In this document: piece after piece, positions 26,058 to 33,966 of the stretch
Layout of the letters: the number at the start of each line of letters is the position of its first letter
Position numbering within the stretch: the stretch's first letter is position 1
The notes under the pieces: generated by a model
What the model saw: the letters and a program-made list of their open reading frames with translations, nothing else
The model's database searches: none
Told to the model about the DNA's origin: nothing
Assembly: GCA_023818965.1 (NCBI GenBank)
Contig: JAMWCD010000012.1
Span: forward strand, 1 to 64,000
From: Candidatus Omnitrophota bacterium
GTDB lineage: Bacteria; Ratteibacteria; UBA8468; B48-G9; DTJG01
Direction: 5' to 3'
Length of the DNA: 64,000 nucleotides
Made by a program: the position numbers and the translations under genes

Positions 26058-28346
26058 ATGCGAAAATGGAGATGTATTGTACTTACAATTGTTATATTTT
26101 TCGTTGTATGCTCTCTTTATTCAATCAAGGCATTCAATCGGTTTACAAATGTTTTCTATGATTTTCTCATAAAAACAAATCCTGAAAAACCTCGCAATGA
26201 TATTCCGGTTGTTCTTGTCACAGCAACAGAAAAATTTGTTCAGGAAATTGGACACGAACCACAAAGACATGATTATGCAAAACTTCTTGATTTGCTTGGC
26301 AATTCAAAAATCATTGTTTCTGATATTTTCTTTCCTTCATTGCAATCTGAAAAAATGGATGTTATTCTTAAAAATTCCTTTTCTTCTCATGCAGATAAAA
26401 TTATTCTTCCTGTCTTCACGCCTTACAGATTCAGCGAAAATAAAAAAATTGATGTAGGATATGCTGTTGATGTTTTAAATCAAAATCATCCTTTTTTTCA
26501 GTCCTCAGTGAAACATACAGGTCATATCAATGTTTTTCCTGACAGGGATACAGTTGTCAGAAAATGTCCTGCTTTTATCTTTTATCAGGGACAATTAATC
26601 CCGCACGTTGCAATAAAAGCATTAAGCATACTCAAAAACAACAACATTCAAATAAGAAAATTTACAGGTTTTAAGAAATATGAAGGAACAATACCTGTTG
26701 ATATGGACGGATGTTTCGGCATTAGATTTTTGAAACCATCTGATTTGGCAGTAATGGTTTACCCAATGGAACAGGTTCTTTCTGGAAAAATTTCTCAGAA
26801 TATTTTTAAAGATAAAATCATTGTTATTGGACACACTATCATTGGTTCAAAAAATGCTGACCTTATTCCAACCCCATTTGGTGTGCAGTTTGGGGCACTT
26901 GTTCAGATGCAAGCATTATACACAGTTTTCAATGAAAAATACATATGGGTCATTGATCCAAAATCTGTTATCCTGATCATGTTTTTTATCATGCTTGTGG
27001 CAATTTTTGCTTTTTCATCTTCATTCTGGAATGGTACTCGTTTCTTTATCTTTTTTGTTCTTGCTCTTTTATTTACAAGTATCTTTCTTTTCAAAAAAGA
27101 AAGCATTTTTTTTGACCCTGTGCCAGGGCTTATTGCGACAATTGTTTCTTATGCTGGTTTTATCGCAACAAACTTTTTTGAAGCAAGAACACAATTATCA
27201 AAAGGGCACCATCTTCTTTCTGTTCTTGAAGCAACACAAAGAGAAATTGCAACCATTATCAGACCTCAGGAAATGCCAGGATTACAAAAGCGTGTATATG
27301 TACCAGTAATTCATGGAGAAACATTTTTCAATAGAACCCCACAGATTACATTAAAAACAATCAATTCCCTTCTCGGTATTTCCGAAGCCGTTATTTTCAA
27401 TGTAGAAAAAGGAACAAAAAATATTAACATCCTTGTAATAACGGAAAACACCAAAATTGATAGACACCTTATTTCACTTGCACTTGACACAATTGGCAAT
27501 GACACAGTGAAAATATTCAATAGAAATATTTCAGCAGATTTCAAAAGGCAAGGAATTTCAAACTTCTTGATTTTACGAGTTCTTCAGGAACCATTGATGG
27601 AAATTTTTGGACTGTTTGTAAATAAGACATCTGGACCTGTTTCTCCTGTAAGATTTTTTACACAAGACGATTATCAGTGGATAGCTTCATTCTGTCTTCA
27701 GATTGTTGTTGCTCTGTTTAATGCCCAGCTCAATGATGCGTTGAAAAAATCCCAACTGGAAACCATTATGCGGCTTGCCGCTGCAATTGAATATCGTGAC
27801 AGAGAAACAGGTATGCATATTTCTCGTGTGAGCGAGTACTGTGCATTAATCGCATCTGAAATCAATCTACCACCATTTGAAGTTGAATTGATTAAAATAG
27901 CCGTACCGCTTCATGACATAGGTAAAATTGCTATTCCTGATAGCATTCTTCTGAAACCATCTTCATTAACTGAAAAAGAAAGAGAAGAAATGAAAACCCA
28001 TACAATCATTGGTGCAAAGATGCTTGAAGGGTCTGATTCTTTTATTCTTCAGGCAGCATACCTGATTGCCCTGTATCATCATGAAAAATTTGATGGAACA
28101 GGTTATCCTTATGGATTGAAAGGAAAAGCAATCCCACTATATGGTCGGATTGCATCGCTTGCTGATGTTTTCGATGCCATCAGTTCAAAAAGGGTTTACA
28201 AGCATGCAGAATCATTTGATGAATCAATACATAAAATCATTGATATGGCAGAAAAGGACTTTGACCCTGAAATTGTTGATGCCTTTGTAAAAAATCGTAA
28301 TCTTGCATTTGAAATTTACACAAAATATCAGGAGAAATCCAGTTGA
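26058..28346 (+). CDS. CHASE2 sensor with HD-GYP cyclic-di-GMP phosphodiesterase domain
   Basis: A 762-residue transmembrane signalling protein. One N-terminal helix (about 6-24), a periplasmic CHASE2 domain (25-300) and three membrane helices (about 308-385) come first. A GAF-like cytoplasmic region follows (about 400-570). The HD-GYP domain (580-755) has HDIGKIAIPD and the HHEKFDGTGYP motif intact, so phosphodiesterase activity is expected. It probably lowers c-di-GMP in response to an envelope signal. No GGDEF protein occurs in the window. Twelve bases separate it from the pseudopilin-FecR gene, and it overlaps the MFS gene by 4 bases. Confidence 0.85.
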   Translation: MRKWRCIVLTIVIFFVVCSLYSIKAFNRFTNVFYDFLIKTNPEKPRNDIPVVLVTATEKFVQEIGHEPQRHDYAKLLDLLGNSKIIVSDIFFPSLQSEKMDVILKNSFSSHADKIILPVFTPYRFSENKKIDVGYAVDVLNQNHPFFQSSVKHTGHINVFPDRDTVVRKCPAFIFYQGQLIPHVAIKALSILKNNNIQIRKFTGFKKYEGTIPVDMDGCFGIRFLKPSDLAVMVYPMEQVLSGKISQNIFKDKIIVIGHTIIGSKNADLIPTPFGVQFGALVQMQALYTVFNEKYIWVIDPKSVILIMFFIMLVAIFAFSSSFWNGTRFFIFFVLALLFTSIFLFKKESIFFDPVPGLIATIVSYAGFIATNFFEARTQLSKGHHLLSVLEATQREIATIIRPQEMPGLQKRVYVPVIHGETFFNRTPQITLKTINSLLGISEAVIFNVEKGTKNINILVITENTKIDRHLISLALDTIGNDTVKIFNRNISADFKRQGISNFLILRVLQEPLMEIFGLFVNKTSGPVSPVRFFTQDDYQWIASFCLQIVVALFNAQLNDALKKSQLETIMRLAAAIEYRDRETGMHISRVSEYCALIASEINLPPFEVELIKIAVPLHDIGKIAIPDSILLKPSSLTEKEREEMKTHTIIGAKMLEGSDSFILQAAYLIALYHHEKFDGTGYPYGLKGKAIPLYGRIASLADVFDAISSKRVYKHAESFDESIHKIIDMAEKDFDPEIVDAFVKNRNLAFEIYTKYQEKSS

Positions 28347-29494
28347 TACAGATAATCATCCTGGGATTTGTTAGTTTTTTTGTGGATGTCAGCACAGAAA
28401 TGGTTTATCCCCTTATTCCTGTATTTTTGACATCAGCCCTCGGAGCAAGTACTGCTGTTCTTGGTTTAATAGAAGGACTTGCTGAAAGTGTTGCAAGTTT
28501 ATTAAAAGTTTTTTCCGGCTATATTTCGGATAAACTTCAAAAAAGGAAATTTCTTGCAATTTTTGGCTATGGGTTTTCATGGCTTGGAAAAATATTTTTT
28601 GTCATTGCAACAACATGGCAACATGTTTTCACAGGAAGATTACTTGACAGAATAGGAAAAGGAATAAGAACAGCACCAAGGGATGCCCTTATCGCAGATT
28701 ATTCTGACAAAAGCAAAAGGGGTTATGCTTATGGCATCCACAGGGCAATGGATACACTTGGTGCCTTTACAGGGGTTGTTATTGTATTATTTTTTGTTTC
28801 AAAATCAAATTTTGATTTTCATAATGCTGTACTGTTCAAAAAAATTTTCTTACTCTCAGTTATTCCTGCAGTAATTGGATGGCTTCTTCTTTTTACAATA
28901 AAAGAAAGGCATGCATCAAGTTCAAATAAAAAGGAAATTGTTTTCTCATGGAAAAAACTTCCTCGAAGATTAAAGATGTTTCTTGTGTTTACTTTCATTT
29001 TTGCGCTCGGAAATTCTTCAAACCAATTTCTTCTTTTGAAAATTCAAAAAGAGACAAATTCCCTTGTAATTGTCCTCACAGCATATCTTATTTTTAATCT
29101 TGTGTATGCTGTTATGTCTATTCCTTGTGGAAAAATTTCAGACATCATCGGACAAAAATCTGTACTTATCGCTGGATACATTGTTTATGGCATTGTATAC
29201 TGGCTTTTCACCGCATCAACAGGCAGTATTTCTTATTATATTTTTTCCCTTGGACTGTATGGGTTCTACATGGCTCTCACTGAAGGAGTTGAAAAATCCC
29301 TTGTTAGCCAGCTTGCACCAGCAGAGTTACGGGCATCAATGCTTGGAATGCATGCCACGCTTGTTGGAATTGGTTTACTTCCTGCATCACTGATTGCTGG
29401 CATTCTGTGGCAAAAATTCGGTTCTGCCTTTACCTTTGGCTTTGGTGGAAGTTTAGGAATTATTGCAGCAACAGGACTATTATTTATCCTGTGA
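28343..29494 (+). CDS. MFS transporter
   Basis: A 383-residue major facilitator with about 11-12 hydrophobic segments. The loop 2-3 motif is GYISDKLQKRK. RTAPRDALIADYS is typical of a drug-efflux-like MFS subfamily. The start is TTG at 28343, inside the stop of the preceding gene (TTGA), supported by AGGAG 8 bases upstream. It ends overlapping the convergent glycyl-radical gene by 15 bases. Substrate unknown; coupling to the HD-GYP gene is probably transcriptional only. Confidence 0.8.
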   Translation: MIQIIILGFVSFFVDVSTEMVYPLIPVFLTSALGASTAVLGLIEGLAESVASLLKVFSGYISDKLQKRKFLAIFGYGFSWLGKIFFVIATTWQHVFTGRLLDRIGKGIRTAPRDALIADYSDKSKRGYAYGIHRAMDTLGAFTGVVIVLFFVSKSNFDFHNAVLFKKIFLLSVIPAVIGWLLLFTIKERHASSSNKKEIVFSWKKLPRRLKMFLVFTFIFALGNSSNQFLLLKIQKETNSLVIVLTAYLIFNLVYAVMSIPCGKISDIIGQKSVLIAGYIVYGIVYWLFTASTGSISYYIFSLGLYGFYMALTEGVEKSLVSQLAPAELRASMLGMHATLVGIGLLPASLIAGILWQKFGSAFTFGFGGSLGIIAATGLLFIL

Positions 29495-29812
29495 TACCTG
29501 TATCACATTTGAACCAATATCAGTGGATCTGTATCTATCCTTAAATTCTTCCTTTTTCCCCTTATTCCAGGCATTAATTTTTGAAAAGTATCCTGTGACT
29601 CTGCTAATCCACTCAACATTTCTACCATGATGGGTTTGTTTTAATAAATCCACCAGTTCCATTTCTTCAATGGCTTGTTCAGTGAAAAAGGTAAGAGTAT
29701 TGTATTCCTTGTCCCTGACAAGAACTCCTGAATAACCATTATCCTTTTTCTCCTCAAACTCATACAGATGAGGATATTTTCCAAGATGCTCAATAAATTT
29801 ACTTCTTTCCAT
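29480..29812 (-). CDS. stand-alone glycyl-radical domain of class III ribonucleotide reductase
   Basis: A 110-residue protein whose last 45 residues carry the element that normally ends NrdD: WISRVTGYF, then AWNKGKKEEFKDR. Gly74 in RVTGY is the expected radical site. The first 65 residues are unlike the usual NrdD sequence and unrecognised. The NrdD gene directly upstream stops after its zinc-binding cysteines and lacks this tail. The gap is 17 bases and contains a strong AAGGAGGG ribosome site, so the split looks real rather than a sequencing frameshift. It probably associates with NrdD to supply the glycyl radical. Confidence 0.75.
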   Translation of the reverse strand: MERSKFIEHLGKYPHLYEFEEKKDNGYSGVLVRDKEYNTLTFFTEQAIEEMELVDLLKQTHHGRNVEWISRVTGYFSKINAWNKGKKEEFKDRYRSTDIGSNVIQVSQDK

Positions 29813-29828
29813 TTTTCCCTCCTTTTGG

Positions 29829-32183
29829 TTAAAAGGTTTCAGTATTTACTTTTATTACACCGTTTTCCGTAGCAGAACAGTAAGGACATTCCTTTGTTAT
29901 TCCCCTGTAAATTCTTCCACAATCAAGACACGAAGAAAATTCAGGACTGAATGCAATCTGGGCATTTTTTGTATTATGGAAAACCTTGATAACAAAATTT
30001 GAAAGTGCTTTTGGGTCGGGTTTACTCTCACCAAGCCAAATATGTGTAAGGGCTCCGGCTTCAATCAGAGGATGGAAAACACCTTCTTTTTTGACCCTTT
30101 CTATTGGTGATAGTGACTCTGAAATATTCAAATATGTTGAATTTGTATAATAAACCCTGTCAGGTAATGTTCCTTTCAAAACCTCTGCACTTTTTGAACG
30201 AAAATGTTCATAATCAAGTTTTGCAAGGCGATATGCCGTTGATTCTGCTGGCGTTTGTTCAAGAACAAATCTATAACCAGTTTCCCTTGTCTTTTTATCA
30301 CATAAGATTTTAAGATAGGATATAATTTTCAAGCCAAATTTGAATGCATCCTCTGATTCATGTAATTGTTTTCCTGTATGATATTGAACCATTTCATTGA
30401 GTCCGAGGATTCCTATCAAATGGGTAACCCTGTGCATTCTGAGATATGGTTCACCATCAAGATTCATTGTCAGCAGTGCAAGAGGTCCATTTTGCCCGAG
30501 TGAAAGAAGTTGTTCTATGAAACGACGTTTTTCAATGTGTGCCTTTACTGCAAGTTCCATCAGATGATCCAGTGTCTCAAAAAGTTTTGAATCATCATGT
30601 TCAGCAATATAAGCAACTCTTGGAAGATTAAGTGTTATGTTCTGAAGTGCTGAAAATCTCATTTTCCATGGAGTTTTTGCATCTTCTAAATCTGATGCCT
30701 CAAGTTTGAAAGACAACCTGCAACATTCACTGATTTTTGCGGTATTATCCCTGTCAAAAACAAAATATGGATTGCCTTTTTCTGTTGCTACAAGACAAAC
30801 AAAGTCAAGAAAATCATTCCAGCCATCTGTCTGGAAAAATCTGTTTGTAATATGCAGTAGTGGCTTCGGGAAGAAAAATGGTCTTCCAATACCATCTCCT
30901 TCAAGATAAACCTCAAAAAGAGCCATTACAAATTTCTGGGCAAGTTTCTGATACTCACCATATTTTTTGCCTGTTGGTTTACCACCAGGACCAATGGCAT
31001 CCACATCAAGAAAATGGTCAGGCATTTCCCAGTAAAGATTGATATCACTGAATATTGCCTGTCCACCCCGTGCAACTGCCTGCTGACTGTATTCATAGAT
31101 GAGCATCTGAGCAAGTTGTTTTATTTCCCTTTCGCTCATTCCTTCAAGAAATGGTGCAAAGAATATGTTTACAGCATCCCAGCCAATGGCTCCATTGAAA
31201 TGCCCCTGAAGAGCAGCTGAAAATTTTACCATATGAGCAAGAAGTGTCTCAGGATGCTTTGCTGGTTTTGCAATGGAAAGTGCATTGGGAAGATGAAGCC
31301 CGAATTTTTTTACATACTCAAGTGATTGTCCTGAACAATAAGGTCTATCAATAAATCCAAGGTCATGCAAATGTAAGTCACCTTTGAGATGGGCATCAGC
31401 AACTTCTGAAGAAAAAACCTCAAGCAATGCAAATTCTTTTTTTATTTGCTCAGCCAGTGTAAGATTTGTAGCTTCTGGATTATGTGGGATATTGGCATTT
31501 TCTTTATTCGGATTAAAAATAATATTTTTGACATCATATAGTGGTAGCCCGAGTCGGGTATACTTCCGCCTTGCATCTTCCATGCCAAATTCAACAAGTT
31601 TTGCATTAACAAGTTCTCTGATGAGAGGGGCAGTTAAATTCTTAACCTTTGATGCAATAATTTCCTTTTCCACTTCAGCAGCAATAAAAATTGCAATATT
31701 TCTGCTCATACCTGTTTCCCTGACAAGGGAATCAACAATTTTCTCTGTATCCCAGGAAACAATATCCTCAGCGCTTGTTCTTACAAAAAGACTTAAATCT
31801 GTTGATTCTTTAATTCTTGCAATTTCTCTATGCTCATCAAGAATATCCTGTTTTATGATACCCTGTTTAATCTCTCTGATTCTTGCCCTTTTTTCTCGAT
31901 AAAGAATATACGCCTTTGCCGTTTTTGCATGGCCTGTTTTTATGAGAACCTTTTCCACGATATCCTGAATTTCTTCAACAGTCGGAATTTTTCCTTTGAA
32001 TTCCTTATTCAGATACACAGTCACTGCTTCAGCAATATCTTCAGCAAGATATCTGTCCTGACCTCCTACACTCTGTGCTGCTTTGAAAATTGCATCTGCT
32101 ATCTTTGATTTCTCAAAAGGTACGATTCTTCCATCTCTTTTGCGGATAAACTCAATTTTATTGGTGTTAATCTGCTTTTCCAT
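29829..32183 (-). CDS. nrdD: anaerobic ribonucleoside-triphosphate reductase, catalytic part lacking the glycyl tail
   Basis: This 784-residue class III reductase makes deoxynucleotides from NTPs under anoxia. An N-terminal ATP-cone (about 10-100, RKRDGRIVPFEKSKI) gives allosteric control. The glycyl-radical barrel follows, with CCRLSFKLE near a likely active-site cysteine. The C-terminus has a zinc site C752, C755, C766 and C769, and the protein ends 15 residues later (VNTETF). The RxxGY radical loop that should follow is missing and is encoded by the next gene. It overlaps nrdR by 17 bases. The activase gene nrdG was not found in the window. Confidence 0.9.
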   Translation of the reverse strand: MEKQINTNKIEFIRKRDGRIVPFEKSKIADAIFKAAQSVGGQDRYLAEDIAEAVTVYLNKEFKGKIPTVEEIQDIVEKVLIKTGHAKTAKAYILYREKRARIREIKQGIIKQDILDEHREIARIKESTDLSLFVRTSAEDIVSWDTEKIVDSLVRETGMSRNIAIFIAAEVEKEIIASKVKNLTAPLIRELVNAKLVEFGMEDARRKYTRLGLPLYDVKNIIFNPNKENANIPHNPEATNLTLAEQIKKEFALLEVFSSEVADAHLKGDLHLHDLGFIDRPYCSGQSLEYVKKFGLHLPNALSIAKPAKHPETLLAHMVKFSAALQGHFNGAIGWDAVNIFFAPFLEGMSEREIKQLAQMLIYEYSQQAVARGGQAIFSDINLYWEMPDHFLDVDAIGPGGKPTGKKYGEYQKLAQKFVMALFEVYLEGDGIGRPFFFPKPLLHITNRFFQTDGWNDFLDFVCLVATEKGNPYFVFDRDNTAKISECCRLSFKLEASDLEDAKTPWKMRFSALQNITLNLPRVAYIAEHDDSKLFETLDHLMELAVKAHIEKRRFIEQLLSLGQNGPLALLTMNLDGEPYLRMHRVTHLIGILGLNEMVQYHTGKQLHESEDAFKFGLKIISYLKILCDKKTRETGYRFVLEQTPAESTAYRLAKLDYEHFRSKSAEVLKGTLPDRVYYTNSTYLNISESLSPIERVKKEGVFHPLIEAGALTHIWLGESKPDPKALSNFVIKVFHNTKNAQIAFSPEFSSCLDCGRIYRGITKECPYCSATENGVIKVNTETF

Positions 32184-32637
32184 TTGAAATTCTCCTTATT
32201 TTTTCTACTTCCTTTTGAAATTCTGAAACATCCTTGAACTGCCTGTAAACTGAAGCAAAACGCACATAGGCAACCTGGTCAAGATTACGAAGTTTTTCAA
32301 TAACCAGTGCACCAATATCTTTTGAAGAAACCTCTTTTTCAAAATTCTGTCTCAACTGTTGTTCAATTTCATCAACAATCAATGAAATTTGTTCTGTACT
32401 TACAGGCCTTTTTTCACATGCTTTCTGAATTCCATTGAAAATCTTGTCCCTCATAAATTTTTCTCTTCTTCCATCTTTTTTCACCACAATCAGAGGTGAT
32501 TTTTCAATTTCCTCATAGGTGGTAAATCTTTTCTGGCATCGAAGGCATTCCCTTCTTCTTCTGATTTGTAATCCATCTTCACTTTCTCTTGAGTCAATGA
32601 CCCTGTCTTCAAGGAAACCGCAATATGGACATTTCAT
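32167..32637 (-). CDS. nrdR: transcriptional repressor NrdR
   Basis: A 156-residue regulator with an N-terminal zinc ribbon (MKCPYCGF and CLRCQKRFTTYE) and an ATP-cone (about 48-138, VVKKDGRREKF). NrdR senses ATP/dATP through the cone and represses ribonucleotide reductase genes. It is the first gene of its operon, followed by nrdD and the glycyl-radical gene. Two NrdR boxes lie immediately upstream, so the operon should be autoregulated. There is no clear Shine-Dalgarno, because one box occupies that position. Confidence 0.95.
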   Translation of the reverse strand: MKCPYCGFLEDRVIDSRESEDGLQIRRRRECLRCQKRFTTYEEIEKSPLIVVKKDGRREKFMRDKIFNGIQKACEKRPVSTEQISLIVDEIEQQLRQNFEKEVSSKDIGALVIEKLRNLDQVAYVRFASVYRQFKDVSEFQKEVEKIRRISNGKAD

Positions 32638-32652
32638 CGCAATATGTTGTGT
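32637..32652. promoter_or_regulatory. NrdR box A
   Basis: The 16 bases match the established NrdR consensus ACACWATATATTGTGT at 13 positions by hand alignment. The site touches the nrdR start codon, just downstream of the predicted transcription start, and lies 32 bases from box B. Paired boxes on the same DNA face are the usual NrdR arrangement. Confidence 0.75.
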
Positions 32653-32660
32653 TTTTTAAA

Positions 32661-32689
32661 ATTATAATACACAATATTTTGTTTGTCAA
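32661..32689 (-). promoter_or_regulatory. consensus promoter of the nrdR-nrdD operon
   Basis: On the minus strand a perfect TTGACA (32684-32689) and a perfect TATAAT (32661-32666) are separated by 17 bases. The predicted start of transcription lies near 32654, giving a leader of about 17 bases. NrdR box B sits in the spacer. Confidence 0.8.
32669..32684. promoter_or_regulatory. NrdR box B
   Basis: ACACAATATTTTGTTT matches the NrdR consensus at 14 of 16 positions by hand alignment. It occupies the spacer between the -35 and -10 boxes, so repressor binding would block RNA polymerase. The distance to box A is 32 bases, about three helical turns. Confidence 0.8.
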
Positions 32690-32706
32690 GAGGGGTGGTA
32701 AATGGG

Positions 32707-33966
32707 TCAAAATGGCTCGGGTATCTCTGTTTTCACCTTTGTTTCTGGCTCAGTAATCCGTAAGGATGACAGAAAGGCAAGAAAACTAATAAATGTACAC
32801 AGACCAACAATGACCACATAAGCATCAACAGGATATACTACTGCCTCTTTTGTTATCACTGCTTTTGAAGAAAACCTGTCCATAATAAACCCACAAATAT
32901 TTCCACTGATTGCCACAAAGATATAACAGATCCCATTGATAAAACCCACAGATGTTCCTACACCTGATGGATTGAACTCCTTTATTAATGTTGTCGTTAA
33001 TGGACCACTACCTCCAACAATGGCAAATATGAAAAAGCAAAGAAGAAAGACCACTGGATGTTTCCATATTCCAAAATTTGCAAGCATCATAACGCAGGAT
33101 ATCATTGAAATCAGACATAAAAAAACAATAAGGGATTTTCTTGTTTTAGCAATATGTGTAACTGTACCCCAGAAAAGGACAAAAAGCATTGTAGAGACCA
33201 TCATAAAAAGTGTGAAAGACGCAGCAATTTTTGATGTTACACCACAGGTATCCTGAAGTAATTTTTTACCTATAATCGATTGAAAAATGAAATACACAGT
33301 GAAATTTATTGCTGCAGAAAATATCACGGGATACATTTTTCTGTTCAATAATATCTGCTTGATGTCAATAAAGGACATCGTATTTTTTTTATAACTGAAC
33401 TGGTGGTTTTTGATGAATGAAAAAAGAGTGAAAATCATGATGAGAAATAGAATTACACTTAAAACCAGCATTGTCTGTCTCCAGCCAAAAAAGTTTACCA
33501 TCCTTTCAAATGGTAGTGTTGCAAAAAGACCACCTGAATATCCAAGAAAAAGTGCAATTCCAAGCATTAAAGAGAAAAAATCACGTCCGAAAAGTTCATC
33601 AGTTTTCTTTACAATACCCAGATATGCAACACTTGCACCAAAACCAACAAGAACCCTTGAGAAAAAAAGAAAAAACACCGAGTGTGCAAAAGAAAAAAGA
33701 AAAGAACCCACGCACAGTAAAAAACCACCTGTAACAAAAATCCTGTTTGTACCGAAATAATCAAGACAGGGACCAATAAAAAACTGTAAAAAACCATAAA
33801 TATAGAAAACAATTGCACCCAATCCTGCAACCTGGTTTGCTGTGAGATGAAAATCCATCTGGATTTCATTGAAAATGGTACCTGGTATTCCAACCCTGTG
33901 AAAATAAGAGAAAAAATAAAATCCATTCATAATAAGAAAAAGAAAAATCTTCATTTTCAAACTCAT
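32707..33966 (-). CDS. MFS transporter (glycogen operon)
   Basis: A 419-residue major facilitator with about 12 hydrophobic segments and no signal peptide. The N-terminal half has VGIPGTIFNEIQMDF and the second-helix region GPCLDYFGTNRI, resembling anion/sugar-phosphate and organic-acid MFS members. It starts within the glgB stop (4-base overlap) and is the last gene of the glycogen operon, which suggests a sugar or sugar-phosphate substrate. That is inference from position. Confidence 0.75.
   Translation of the reverse strand: MSLKMKIFLFLIMNGFYFFSYFHRVGIPGTIFNEIQMDFHLTANQVAGLGAIVFYIYGFLQFFIGPCLDYFGTNRIFVTGGFLLCVGSFLFSFAHSVFFLFFSRVLVGFGASVAYLGIVKKTDELFGRDFFSLMLGIALFLGYSGGLFATLPFERMVNFFGWRQTMLVLSVILFLIMIFTLFSFIKNHQFSYKKNTMSFIDIKQILLNRKMYPVIFSAAINFTVYFIFQSIIGKKLLQDTCGVTSKIAASFTLFMMVSTMLFVLFWGTVTHIAKTRKSLIVFLCLISMISCVMMLANFGIWKHPVVFLLCFFIFAIVGGSGPLTTTLIKEFNPSGVGTSVGFINGICYIFVAISGNICGFIMDRFSSKAVITKEAVVYPVDAYVVIVGLCTFISFLAFLSSLRITEPETKVKTEIPEPF

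Noticed and set aside
29800-29850. nrdD as a pseudogene broken by a frameshift
   Set aside because: The downstream ORF has its own strong ribosome site and 65 extra N-terminal residues, which a simple frameshift would not create.
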